Shown: piece after piece, positions 26,172-37,640 of the stretch | Layout of the letters: each line of letters opens with the position of its first letter | How positions within the stretch are numbered: the stretch's first letter is position 1 | Assembly (NCBI GenBank): GCA_002189035.1 | Contig: CM007989.1 | Span: forward strand, 744,001-808,000 | Length of the DNA stretch: 64,000 bases | Reading direction: 5' to 3' | DNA from: Utricularia gibba | Taxonomy: Eukaryota; Streptophyta; Magnoliopsida; Lamiales; Lentibulariaceae | Program-made: the position numbers and the translations under genes | The notes under the pieces: generated by a model | The model's database searches: none | The model's input: only the letters and a program-made list of their open reading frames with translations | What the model was told of the DNA's origin: nothing

Positions 26172-29100
26172 GTGATCTCGCATGTGAGCCATACACTCCC
26201 GCGCCTTCTCCTCCAACGGAAAATCATCGGGATGCAGGTACCGGAGTTGCGTAGTCCTGCGGTGGCGCAGTTTCTTCCTCAGCGTATGTTTGATGGGAAG
26301 GTAGCGTTTTTTAAGAAAACTAAGAACCCAACAACAGTAACCGGATGTTGGAGATGCCATCCAAAGAGGATGGATATGGCGTTGTTTCACAGCCATTGTT
26401 CTCCGGATGCCGCCCAGTTACGATTTAGGGTTCGGGTGTCGCCGAGAGGCGCAGAGGAAATTGAAGAAGGCGGGGAGGAGAAGTTTCCCAGTTCGAGAGG
26501 CTGTTTTCTAATCTTAATCAAGCCTCACTGAAAAGGGAAGCTGGTGCGGTTGCACTCTAAACTGCTGTTCCTTTTTCTGTTTCTTTGAGTTGATAGGATG
26601 GTTGTAGTATGTATTCAAGTTGACATGATTTCTATACATGCCCCAGTTCATGTCTCCAAATATTTTATGTTCAGTGGTTGCTTCAATTGCTCTCTATTTT
26701 CATACAGGAAGCCTATCAAGTGCAGTTTTCTTGGTTGCTGGGACTACTGTATGTTACTGCTCTCTGCTGATGCATTATTCCTTTTTATTTGAAATACTGG
26801 TTGCCTTAGTTACTTGCTGTTTTGAGTGCCTTGATGCCTGTTCTATATTGCACTGCCCAGTTTCTTCTTGGAGTCCATAGTTTCACTTCCTGAAGACAAT
26901 GAATTTTCAATTGCAAATCCTTTGTGCTTGTAACTAGTGGGATTTTCTTAAAATGTACCATTGGTTTCTCTTGGAGTCTGGTAGGCGCTAAGGTCTATTC
27001 TGGACTGATCATCTTGGAATTTCATGTCCTGTGTAAAGAGGTAGACAACATAGAATCCCGATGAGCCTTAATTCATCATCACTGAAATGAACTCTTATCT
27101 TAGGTGGGGGCTGGTATCCTTGCAATTCCTGCAGTGACACAGGAATCTGGATTCTTGGCATCAGCCGTAATCTGTGTCTTGTGTTGGATATTTATGGTAA
27201 TAATAGCTCTATCTCTTTTTTTTTTTCTAGAGTTTTCATACAGGGTCTGCTTCTTCATCTATTGAACTTGATGACTCTTAAATGATTCAGGTCACAACAG
27301 GACTTCTAATTGCTGAAGTTAACGTCAATACAATGTGTGAGCTTGGTTCTGGCGGTGTTTCACTGGTAACCAACTTGATTTAAATATGCAACATTTCTTC
27401 CGGATGTTTATAAGCATGTTGTGTTTTCCAGGTATCAATGGCAATGAGAACGCTCGGAAAAACTGGGGTCCGGATAGTCAGGTGAAATACCTTCACATGG
27501 TTTTAGGATCATTTTGTGCTTCCAGCATGATGTAGTTTTGCTTTCAAGATCATATATCCTGTTGCTGTCAACCTCTTAATGTGTAGTTTCCCTCTTGCTT
27601 GCAGCACATCATACATTTTTATACATTATGCACTTCTCGTTGCCTATGTTGCTCGTTCTTCAGATATTCTATCACACTTCCTTCAATCTCCATTGTGAGT
27701 ACTTCGCTTGTTTCCCACCATTTTAGTTTCCCCACTGCTCGCTGGTCACTGTAGTTATACAAAGAGTGTTGATTGTCTTCCTTTTTGGCAGATGGGAAAC
27801 TGCTTCATTATTCTCTTTAGTCGTGGGAGGACTTTGTTACTTTGGAAGGTTGAATAATCTGTTCCAGTTGCTCAACTGATGTACTCCATATTACTGTCAT
27901 CACCTTATTCCTAGCTGAGGCTCTTGTTTCCTTGTAGTCAGCGAGTTATCGGAGCCGTAAATGGAATTCTATTAGTTGGCATCATAGCATCTTTCACAGG
28001 TCTTGCGGTAAGCTTTTGGAGTCCTCTTCACATTCTTTGTTGGAAAAAAACTGAAATGCAAACAGCTTGAAACTCATATCTATCATATTTCAAGGTGGCT
28101 TCATCTGGTAACCTGCACTGGGACGCTCTTCTGAAAGCCAACTTCGAGGCTGCTCCTCAAAGCATTCCAGTCATTCTACTTTCCTTTGTTTATCAGGTAA
28201 CTTGCCAAGTTCCCATCATTGTTCCTATTAAATGAAGCATGCCCAGAAGTTCAATGTTTCGTGCAGAATGTTGTACCTGTTCTATGCACAAATCTTGAAG
28301 GCAACTTGTCAAGAATAAGGTGATCAGGAGCATGCAGTTTTATAGACGTCTGTCCTTGTGTTTTTCCTTCTGCACTGGACTCAATGGCACATGTTTGTTT
28401 GCAGGACAGCAATCGTTCTTGGCACTGCCATCCCCCTCACCTTATTTCTTGTATGGAATGCTGTCATTCTGGGCACCATATCCACTTCCGGGATGGAACC
28501 AGCCATGCTCAGTGACCCGCTGCAGCAATTACGATCAGCAAATGCAGTTGTCGGAGTGAGTTCAATGAACTCTCTGGCTGAACTCTGTTACATCTTCTGC
28601 TCTAAACTCACCACCGGCACCTTCCAAACTTCCCTGATGCTGGCTCTTTCGTTTTTGGCAGCCTATAGTTGATGTGTTTTCATTGTTCGCCATCGCAACC
28701 TCATTCATCGGATTCATTCTCGGCTTGACGGACTTCCTTGCTGACCGTAAGCAAATTCTAGTATCCAAATGAAGGCACACTACACTGTTCGTCCTCACCA
28801 GTTAGTCCACCTTGCTGCAGTCCTGAAGCTTCCAGCCGGTGAGAGCAGGCCCTTGACTTACTTACTCGCCTTGATCCCACCTCTGGTTCTGTCCCTTCTG
28901 GACCCAGACATATTCTTCAAATCCCTGGATTTCGCCGGAACCTATGGAGGTAACTTGCTATATCTAACACCAATTGAACAGCACCTGTTTCTTGATTGTG
29001 TTTCCGGACGAATACTACTCGTTCTCCGGAGCATGCCGACTGCACATGATAGTTTCCTCATGGCGGTCGACCGATCGGAGAACGCATCGATTCATATGGT

Positions 29101-29319
29101 TGCTGATCGTGGTTGTTTGCAGTTTTGGTGCTGTTCGGGGTTGTCCCTGCTGCGATGTCTTGGTCTGATAAGTACTCCTCGTCCGGATCATCACCGTCGA
29201 GTTATCCTGTGAAGCTACCGGAGCTGGTGTACGGAGGAAAGCTCACCCTGTCGCTGGTGATGGGAAGCGCAGGGCTCATCATCCTTTCTGAGCTTCTCCA
29301 AAACCTCATTCACATATAA
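26172..29319 (+). CDS. Tyrosine/tryptophan-type permease, probably plastid (one frame break)
   Basis: Multi-pass amino-acid transporter of the aromatic permease family, related to Arabidopsis At5g19500. Fourteen exons can be read: exon 1 to 26543, then 26708-26748, 27104-27196 and so on to 29123-29319. Membrane segments include AVFLVAGTT, VGAGILAIPAVTQESGFL, LLIAEVNVNTMCELGSGG and TAIVLGTAIPLTLFLVWNAV. The last exon ends LSELLQNLIHI with the stop at 29319. The first exon is a low-complexity, basic N-terminus that fits a plastid transit peptide; the exact start is uncertain (26172 or a later ATG such as 26369). Within exon 1 the frame changes at about 26472-26482, where one base appears lost next to GGGG, before EVSQFERLFSNLNQ. 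All other exon joins keep frame. Confidence 0.85.
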
Positions 29320-29552
29320 CCATGTACACAAAAATCAGAAAATATGTATATATATAGTTTTTTAAAATTTTTATTTCATGTGACTTTTTTTAATTTCATG
29401 AATTTTAATTTTATTTCATTTATTTTGGATATATTTTATGAAATAAAATATTATTTAATAAAAGATTTGTAAAATTTATGCCAACTATATTTCCATATTT
29501 ATATATGTTGGCAAGAGTGAATAGATGCGTGTCCGGAGACTCCCCGATCGAA

Positions 29553-29561
29553 AAACCCTAA
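29553..29561 (+). promoter_or_regulatory. Telo-box in the leader of the UBA2-type gene
   Basis: AAACCCTAA, 35 bases before the start codon. This element is frequent near the start of plant genes for RNA handling and translation. Confidence 0.5.
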
Positions 29562-29595
29562 CGCGGCCCTAATTTTCCGATCTTCGGCAATTTTG

Positions 29596-31083
29596 ATGGC
29601 GAGGAAGCGGAAAACTCGGGTGGCCGAAGCTCCTAGCGATCCCGAGAATGTGCCGGTACAGCCCGATGAGTCCGAGCTGCCGCATGGGGACTTGCAGGAG
29701 CCACCACCCGTATCAACCCCGGATCATGAGATCGTTGAGGAAGAGGCAGCAGTTGAGGAGCAAGTGTTGGAGGAAGATGTAGAAGAGCCTGAGTCGGAGG
29801 AAGAACAAGAAGCTGCTGAAGAGGGTGTTCCGGGGAGTACTGAGGATTATAGCCAAGGGGATGCTGCTGTTTCGAAGGAGGTGGAAAAGAATGATGAGGA
29901 TCCTTCGTTGGAAAATGGCGCAGAGAAATTGGAATTCGAGGATGAATTGGAGGAAGAGCCGCTGGAGAAGCTTCTTGAGCCATTTTCTAAAGACCAGTTG
30001 GTGCTTTTGTTCAAGGAAGCCGTTGCGAAACATCCTGACATAACGGAGAAGCTGCTTGAGTTGGCTGGAAGCGATCCTGCGCACTGCAAAGTGTTCATTC
30101 ACGGTCTTGGCTGGGACGCAAATGCTGAGACTTTAACCTCTGTGTTTGGGAAGTATGGAGAGATTGAAGATTGCAAGGTGGTGAGAGATAAGAATACCGG
30201 GAAATCGAAGGGGTATGGCTTCATTCTATTTAAGCATCGTGATGGTGCTCGGCGTGCATTGAAGCAGCCCCAGAAGCTGATCGAAGGCCGAATGACTTCG
30301 TGTCAGTTGGCCTCAGCTGGGCCAGTTCAGTCTTCACCATCCCCAGCGGTGCCAGCTTTTTCATCGCCTAACGTTTCTGAATACACCCAAAGGAAAATTT
30401 ATGTGAGCAATGTGTCCGCAGAGCTTGATCCCAACAAGCTTTATGAGTTCTTCTCAAGGTTTGGTGAGATTGAGGAGGGGCCTCTTGGTTTGGACAAACA
30501 GACTGGGAAACCTAAAGGGTTTTGTTTGTTTGTGTACAAGTCATTTGAAAGCGCTAAGAGAGCGCTAGAGGAACCTCACAAGAACTTTGAGGGTCAGATA
30601 CTTCATTGTCAGAAGGCCATAGATGGGCCTAAATATAATAGGGGGCACTTCAATCAGCAACTTCAACATCAGGGACATCAAGCATATCATCATCCTGCAA
30701 AGAAGGGGAGATATTCTGGGGCTGGTGGTGTTGGGCACACTGGTGGCCTCCTGATGGCACCGAGTGCTGGACCAGCAGTTCCACCCATGGGCTTTAATCC
30801 TGCTGTTGCACCTGTGGCCATAGGGCAGGCTGTAGCTGCTTTATTAGCTTCACAAGGGGCTGGGTTAGGTATTGGAAATGTGCTTGGAGGGATGGGACCT
30901 GGTGTTGCTCCACAGGGGGTATCACCAATCATTAATAATCCTGGTTATGGTGGTCAAGCTGGTGCAGGGGGATATGCGGGGCAAGCTGGGATGCAAGGCG
31001 GCTATGGTAGCCAGCCACAGATTGGTCCGGGTATTGCAAGGCCACATCAGGGAGGTGCGCCCTACATGGGTCATGGTCACTAG
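29596..31083 (+). CDS. UBA2: UBP1-associated protein 2 (two-RRM RNA-binding protein)
   Basis: Intronless 495-residue nuclear RNA-binding protein. The start is the ATG at 29596 (MARKRKTR). Residues about 15-120 are very acidic. A short helix (LLFKEAVAKHPDITEKLLEL) leads into RRM1 at about 164-238 (CKVFIHGLGWD, KGYGFILF) and RRM2 at about 265-340 (RKIYVSNVS, KGFCLFVY). The C-terminus is Gly/Ala/Gln-rich and probably disordered. This order is that of Arabidopsis UBA2 proteins, linked to mRNA stability and to wounding and ABA responses. Which paralogue it is cannot be settled here. Confidence 0.92.
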   Translation: MARKRKTRVAEAPSDPENVPVQPDESELPHGDLQEPPPVSTPDHEIVEEEAAVEEQVLEEDVEEPESEEEQEAAEEGVPGSTEDYSQGDAAVSKEVEKNDEDPSLENGAEKLEFEDELEEEPLEKLLEPFSKDQLVLLFKEAVAKHPDITEKLLELAGSDPAHCKVFIHGLGWDANAETLTSVFGKYGEIEDCKVVRDKNTGKSKGYGFILFKHRDGARRALKQPQKLIEGRMTSCQLASAGPVQSSPSPAVPAFSSPNVSEYTQRKIYVSNVSAELDPNKLYEFFSRFGEIEEGPLGLDKQTGKPKGFCLFVYKSFESAKRALEEPHKNFEGQILHCQKAIDGPKYNRGHFNQQLQHQGHQAYHHPAKKGRYSGAGGVGHTGGLLMAPSAGPAVPPMGFNPAVAPVAIGQAVAALLASQGAGLGIGNVLGGMGPGVAPQGVSPIINNPGYGGQAGAGGYAGQAGMQGGYGSQPQIGPGIARPHQGGAPYMGHGH

Positions 31084-32650
31084 GTGGCCAGAGGTATATT
31101 GGCGTTTCCTCGATCTTTTTACATAACAACTAAACTAACAAATGAGGCAGTCCATGTATGATGTAAATTGTTCTATCAACTAATTTCTAATGCAGGATGT
31201 AGTTTTTGCAGTTTCTTCTAGGAATTTAATGCTTTTCTTTTCAAGCAGGTGTAACTAAGTTTTGATGCTGATGAAAGTTGCAGGTGATTGCGCTGAATGC
31301 CAGAAATATTTCCCCGGAAAAAATACACTGCATTTTAACTCTTTTGAGTAAAAGTTATTTTCTTTTTTGAAACTATATCATTTTATATTTTACGTATTCA
31401 TCGTGCAGATTCTTCGTAAATGCACCAAACTTTTAGTTTTGGACACTGGTGATTCTTCTGAAGTCCAGCAGTCTTGCAAACGAAGCCTTTCCTTGTCGCA
31501 AAAAGTCACTTTCCTATTTTAAAAACCGTGTATCAGCTTTTCTCTGCGTTCTAATTATGTTGAATATTTTCTAAAAGTCTGTTATTTTTATTCAGTAAGA
31601 ACTCAAAGTAATTGAGAGCGTTTGCCTTAACTGTTCCGTCTCATTTGATTTTTTAATCTACCGCTTTTTACTAATGTATTCAAGTCTGTGCTTTTATTTT
31701 TTATTTGTTTATCATTGAGGTAGTCGAAATTGTAAAAAAAACCTGCAATTTTTTTCATGGAAAAATATTGCTATGCATTTCAAGCTTTTTATGGTAAACG
31801 GTGCTGGTTTTCGTTCTCTCTTAGCATTTCCAAAGTATCCATGGGTGATGGAAATTTTTATTGGTTGTTTGGATGACAATGAAGACATCTTCATGGTTAT
31901 CAACTAACGGGCATCATAGTATGATTTTGGACCAGCTATGTTGCAGGTGTTCCCATTTGTGGTGGAAACCGTTCAGCATGCTTTGGTACTTGTGGCTTGG
32001 CCGCTTGCTAGTTGATATCATGCATCGCTATCTTATTCTTTTCTTGTTTCCCAACCCAACTTTTTCAGTAGATTAGGAGATGTTCTTGATCCGATTGCGA
32101 AGATGACGTGCTCTTGCACGAATTACTAGCATTGCGAGTTTGATACATGCATGTGGCTGACCACTTCCTGAGTGTGTTTTGGTTGGAAAAAGGATGAAAA
32201 TCTGATGAAGCCCCTAGCTAGGTCTGATACTAACAAATTATTCGCCCTGTTCACTTGTATGTTTTCCCAAGTCATCTCTGCACCAAACACTGCCTCTTGC
32301 AGAAGCCACGAAGTGAATGATTTGCACTAGAAAAGCAGTGATTCACACAATTAGAAATGTGGAGGTAGATGCACAACTGACTTTTGTGCATCCTCGAAGT
32401 GGACTTCTGTGACACTTATTCAGCTGTACAAGAGCACGGAGCAGGAGATGCATAAATAACACAGCAACGCCATCCTGACCTATTTATGAATTACAACAGG
32501 CTAGCTCTTCGGTGATGCTATTCTGCAGACCGAAGCTAGAAAGGTACGTCTATCGTCTTGACAAAACCACATAACAGTAACATTCACAGTGGTACTTAGC
32601 GGAGACAGAGAGTCAGTCTCCTCTTGGATGTAGTGGTTGTGAGGCATGTG
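31084..32650. other. 3' region of the UBA2-type gene, with likely UTR introns, and 3' flank of the GNAT gene
   Basis: T-rich sequence with several donor- and acceptor-like sites (for example CAGGTG strings near 31248 and 31283) but no open frame worth calling. UBA2 genes are known for long, alternatively spliced 3' UTRs, and this stretch fits that. From about 32100 rightwards it is the convergent 3' flank of the acetyltransferase gene. Confidence 0.4.
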
Positions 32651-35142
32651 TCATATGTCCATGGACATGAGAATTCTCTGGTCTTTAGATGAAGGGAGTG
32701 AAGCTGCATCGACAACCTGTGGTTATTCACAAGTTCAGCATAGCCCGTGAGTTTTCCACCCCCAAAGACAATTCTATTGCAGAGAGTACTATCGAAATGG
32801 GAAAAAAAAATCAACGGGAGTTGACACTGAGACCTTGAAACCGGTTTTTTCATAAAGACGGCGGGCAGCATTGTTGTCTGCATTTACGTGCACAAATATT
32901 CTCTTTTGCCCTGTAGAAATGATGAAGAAGATACGCACAACATGCCAAATTCGAAGCAACTCAACGGAGGGGGGGGGAAAAAGTGATACCTGCTCTTATT
33001 GCAACATCCCATGCTAACTGTAGCATGTTTGAAGCAATACCCTGACGTCGAGCAAACTTGGCAACACAGACATTTGCATATAAGCATACTTGTGAGTATC
33101 AAAAGGCTCTTGAGAGGCAAAAACAGAGTAACGCCTCTTTATCTCCTGCGGAATGGAAGAATAAATAAACATTTCAGTGGGCAAGGCCTAAGGCAATTGT
33201 GCAGGATTAGAGAAGCAAAAGGGAAGGTATTTGGTATTCAGCATCTGGCTGATTTGATAAGAGCAAGATGCGTGAAGAAATGAAGCCTGGGATGCCTCTC
33301 TCGGGCTATATTAACATATGATCACATATTCGAAATAAGTTAAGCATGGACAGTAGTTTATACCCCCGGATAGGTCTCGCCTTGTACAAACTGTCTGATG
33401 CTCAGGTCCAGAGTGCCCACTGTACTGTTGAGGACTGTTCTTCGAATGCTTGGGTCTTCTTTTTTGACCTGCAACAGATATTTGTGAAAGCAATACTAGA
33501 CTTTAGAGGGACTGAATTTGCATATTAGGATGCCACCCGGCAGCCGAATGGGTTAGGGGCTGGAATTGAAAAAAAGCACTTACTGCTACAAGGCAAAAGC
33601 ACTTCAGAGAATTCCCATCCTGCCCAAAGCACCTCCGCTTCAGTGCATAGAACTCCTGAATAGAAATGGAGAGTTAAAACTAACAAATGCGGACTGCAAC
33701 GAAGACAAGAACCATCCTCCGCTAGATGAAAATGCATCATCACAATACTTTATTCATTAAATGAACAACTCTATGGTCCAAAATGTTAGCAATAGCAATG
33801 CCAGATGGGTCATGGCGCCAGATATGTAGCCATTTGAAAAGTACTCTTGAGGGGATTTTACAAAAGGTTGTTATTTAAGAATGTATCCAGCACATTTGTG
33901 CAGGTTTCAAACCAAATGGGGCTGAATGGATTTCTTGAACTACTATGGCAGAGGCTCACCTGTTCTGCATACTTTTTTTTGTAGCTATCAATATGCCTGC
34001 CAAAACACCAACAAAAGATGTCACAATGATACACCAATCCAATAAAACAATCGTAGTGAAGCAGTGTCATCAAGCAACAAAATGCAGGCTGAAGAGCAGC
34101 CTGTTAAACATCGTGATACTTAAGTAGAGAATGACCTCATATAAGAAACAGATTCCCAATGGGCTTCTGCTCGAAGCCATGCTGCAGTCTGCCATAATTA
34201 TATAGAAGCATTATCATATACATGAGCAGCTCTTTGTAAAAGTATAACGAGTGTATATGTGTGCTACACGCCTATGCTCATTCAAGAGATCTGGTGCAAG
34301 TGCATGTGCACCAGGTAAAATTACTAGCTACAGGCATACATGTTCAAGAGAAAACATGAAAACTTACCCAATATTCCTCATCCACAATAGCCTCACGAGC
34401 AACAAAAGAACCGAACTCCCTACTCTGCAGTCCAGTACATTCTTCAACTGTGGGCTGCAGCCGGTCAAAGGATAGCTCGGGCAATGTTTGGTTAATGCTT
34501 ATCCTTGCATCATTTGCGCAACAAACTTCAATGTTCTTTAACTTATTATACTGCTGAGCACAAAATGATTCCCTAACCCTGTAGATTGGGGTGGCAGCGA
34601 CAAAATGTAAGAGTAGAAAGTCTATCACACAAATCATTCAGAAAAGCAACTTCTGCTTCAACACATTTAGTAACAGCTATGACATGGACAATCCTCTGAA
34701 GAGATGCCTAAAGGTGTTTCTATTTGGCAGCGCACATTCCAAATCATGGGCTGATTATCTTGCGCTTGAAAATGGATGGAAGGAACTGATATTTGTTTCA
34801 AATGATCAAAACACCAGGCTTAGTAGCATACAAGAAACGTGAATAACAACTGCACTACTGAACCTCCTTTCTATGTGCCAACACACAAAAATAAAAATTC
34901 TGTCCTCAAAATAACCGAGACAAGGCATCACCAACACCCAAATCGAAAACTCAAAATCCCAAATCTTTCCCAAGCATCAAGAGAACTTTCAATAAGGCGA
35001 CACAAAACTCCCAAGATACACAGCAACCAAAGTACCTGGGAAAATTTCCACGCGCGGGCAAAACCTCGGTTTTCGTATGATGAACGGAAAACTGGGTTTG
35101 TGGCAGGTTTGATGCCGGCAAGTAACATCCCTTCGCCGCCAT
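32651..35142 (-). CDS. GNAT-family N-acetyltransferase, plastid type (one frame break)
   Basis: Acetyl-CoA-dependent acetyltransferase. Nine exons on the minus strand: 35036-35142, 34368-34578, 34136-34188, 33960-33996, 33584-33655, 33364-33468, 32990-33145, 32834-32910 and 32651-32716. With one base restored this gives 294 residues. The start MAAKGCYLP leads a Ser/Thr-rich presequence that fits a plastid peptide. Recognisable parts are EYWTAAWLRAEAHWE, YKKKYAEQEFYALKRRC, the acetyl-CoA loop RRQGIA in VCVAKFARRQGIASNML, the NADNNAARRLYEKTGF block, and the end KDQRILMSMDI. In exon 7 the frame shifts at about 33076-33080, just before ANVCVAK, where one base is missing. Reading straight through exon 8 without splicing gives a false end at 32727. 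Confidence 0.88.
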
Positions 35143-35635
35143 TTTTTGTTGATCCCCCTCCCGTACACTTAACGGATAATCAAAACAAAAATCGGCACAA
35201 AGCATTCACTCCCGAAGACAAATCGGGGATGGATCTCAGGGTTTTGCTGGCCTGCGTTTCAAGATAAAAGAAGGAAATGGAGGAACCGTCGAACCAATGA
35301 GATGAAAAGCGATACCTTCCCTCCAGCACAAGAGAAGTCAAGTTGCTAATGGCTGTTCCGGATTTATCCGTATCCGATAAAGTAGTTCCACGTCAAACGA
35401 GAAACGACGTCGTTTTATTTTTATCCCATTCTTTTTTTTTTCCACATCGAAAAACACAATATTTATTTAATGAATTGTCATGCCCTAAAAAAATAATAAA
35501 ATAATATATTTATTATATTGTGGGAAAGAAAATAACATCTTGGAGTTCACAACGCAGTCCACAAAAGCAGCACCATACAAACACCACTCCACAGAGAGGA
35601 TAGATATCTGAATCATGTAAAATGTACAGATTGTT
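35143..35635. other. GNAT promoter/leader and 3' flank of the DUF641 gene
   Basis: Positions 35143-35340 should hold the leader and core promoter of the acetyltransferase gene. The rest is AT-rich. No further coding signal. Confidence 0.5.
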
Positions 35636-37170
35636 TCAGTTCTTGGGCACCAGGTAGACCCTGGCCTTGATGATGGATCCATTCCCGAGCTTGAATCCGG
35701 GGCTCACAGAGATCCCCACGATCATCGACACTCCCACTTTGGACCCGCCTGAGTCGATTCCGGGAGTCTTCACCACGCTCTCCATGTACTGAGGATGGAA
35801 CTCCACCCCTCTGCTGGCTTCGAAGTGTCCCGGCGGAGGATCCAGTGAAAAGGCCAGCAGATGCAGCAGCCACACCGCCTTGGCCAGCCCACGAACTCGC
35901 CGTAGAACTGGCTCCGGGGATGGTGCCCATCCAGCAGCTGCTGCCTCTGCTCCAGGTCCCCGAACAGGGACTCCTCCATTTTGGGATGCACGATGGAGAG
36001 ATACTTCTTGGAGCAGAAGTTGCCGAAGCTGCAAGTTGGGAGAATGCCGAGGAGCTCCACGGGGTCCATGGCCTTCATGTCGTGGTACTGGGCGAAGCAG
36101 TCTCTGCGGTGCTGGTCAGGGTGGAGGATGGATGAGAGGCTGCCGTCCATGTAGAAGGTTTCGTGGTCGAAGCCGAGGAAGATCTTGCGGTTGACGTAGG
36201 ATTCCAAGGCGTATCTGGCGTGGTTGGCGCCCAGAGACTGGTTGGCTGAGGAGGGGTTGAAGTGCATCGCAGAGGAGGCCGCCTCGATGGATCTGACCGC
36301 CGCTGCTATGTCCCAATTGGCCGAGCGCATCAGTGACAGGAGCAGGGAGGTGAAAGCTTTTGACGCCTCCTTCACCAGACTCATTGTTTCTACGAAGAGT
36401 TCGACCATTGGGGGCACCGGAGCTGCGCAAAGCAAACATCAAGCAACAACGATAGCCATCAAAATCTTGCCTTTAATCCAACAAAACCATGAAGTGCAGT
36501 CATGGCTTTCCAGTTTGTGCTTTATACGGGAATGGAGATCAAAGAACTAGAGCAAAATGGTAAAATTTCGGACCTTGGGTGCTGCAACTGACCCGGCGCC
36601 TGGATCGGGCTCTGGGTTTGGAGGCGGACATAGAGCGTTCCAAGGACGTGGCGGTTTTGAGCTTCTCCCTCAAACTCTCGACCTCCAAATGCTTCGCCTT
36701 CACTTCTCTCTTCAGATCCTCAATCGCCCCTTCGTACGGTGCCACGACTTCCCTCAATGTAGCCGCCGACAACCCCCACCGTCCCCCCTTCCCGCCGCCG
36801 CGCTTGAATCTCTCTCTCAAGAGATTCAGGCGCCGCAGCTCCGCCACAACCGCTACGTCCGCGACGCGCATCTTCTCCGCGTCCCAGGGGCAGTGCGACT
36901 CCTGGAGCCCGACGTACGCCCTCTTCAACGCCGACACGGCATCGAATACCTGTCCCACCAGAAGCTGAAGCTCCACCGGCCGCGACGGCACCTCCCCCAC
37001 ATTGGCGTTCAGGGAGAAGTCCCTTTCTTCCTCCTCCAAGTCGATCTGGGTGTCCCCATCCCCGCAATCCGAGATTTCCCCGGTCGCGCAACCCCCGCCA
37101 AGGGATGCAGAAGACAAGACCCAGTAACCCGCTGGATCAAACCCGAGAAATTGGACGCCTTTTTGCTCAT
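35636..37170 (-). CDS. DUF641 protein, GIL1-like (two frame breaks)
   Basis: Plant-specific DUF641 protein of the GRAVITROPIC IN THE LIGHT 1/IRKI group, thought to work in light-dependent growth orientation or with receptor-like kinases. Two exons: 36574-37170 and 35636-36422; 461 residues after restoring two bases. The start is MSKKASNFSGLIQRVTGSC followed by LLHPLA, a typical opening. DUF641 itself includes QLLVGQVFDAVSALKRAYVG and EDLKREVKAKHLEVESLREK. Exon 2 starts APVPPMVELFVETMSLVKEA and carries NRKIFLGFDHETF. Frame breaks lie at 37092-37096 (a G run after LLHPLA) and 35888-35891 (before LAKAVWLLHLLAF); each is one base lost from a G/C run. Left unrepaired the start codon leads to only about 50 residues. 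Confidence 0.85.
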
Positions 37171-37258
37171 CTTCCAGGGGCGATTCTCGCTCTTGCACCC
37201 CACAGTTCTGCGGTTCAAATCACCAACTCATGCGTTTGTTTTATCCTCAATTTAATAT

Positions 37259-37627
37259 TCACAGAAACAATAAATGCGGGATACCCCCATCTCTGTTGCC
37301 GGATCTGAGCTTAATGTTGTGGTGGGAGCTATGGCTTCTGTGGAACGGCACCGAGTGCACACCTGGATGCGCCTCTTCCTCGCTCGTCGTGTCCTCATCC
37401 TCCACCTCCACCTTCATACACCTGCACGCTTTCCCCCTGCGAACCAACACAGAACAGGCTTTAGATTCCGAGGAGGAGCACCGAAACGGCAGAACCTTCC
37501 GGTAGACGGACGAACCGCGATTTCTCGCCGCCGCGGGACGATCGGAATAGTAAGCCGGAGAGCATGGCGCTGTTCCCTCAGGCTGGAGCCGAATGTGATG
37601 CGTGCAAGCTCCTGCCAGGAGAGGCAT
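37259..37627 (-). CDS. Unassigned open frame in the leader region upstream of the DUF641 gene
   Basis: A 122-codon open frame of higher GC than its surroundings, whose first ATG lies inside a TATA-like string (TATATATG, about 37625-37632). I do not recognise the protein. A TATA box there would mean transcription starts downstream of that ATG, so the region is more likely the leader (possibly spliced, with a good acceptor GAACCGCAG at 37206) of the DUF641 gene. A later in-frame ATG gives a short acidic peptide MKVEVEDEDTTSEEEA. Confidence 0.2.
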   Translation of the reverse strand: MPLLAGACTHHIRLQPEGTAPCSPAYYSDRPAAARNRGSSVYRKVLPFRCSSSESKACSVLVRRGKACRCMKVEVEDEDTTSEEEAHPGVHSVPFHRSHSSHHNIKLRSGNRDGGIPHLLFL

Positions 37628-37640
37628 ATATAGAAACCCC

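Noticed and set aside
32727-32834. GNAT ending at 32727 by reading through the last intron
   Set aside because: Splicing from 32834 to 32716 gives the conserved family ending KDQRILMSMDI, so the read-through tail is intronic.
36557-37255. 232-codon plus-strand open frame opposite DUF641
   Set aside because: It is antisense to recognisable DUF641 sequence and has no family resemblance. High GC makes long shadow frames likely.
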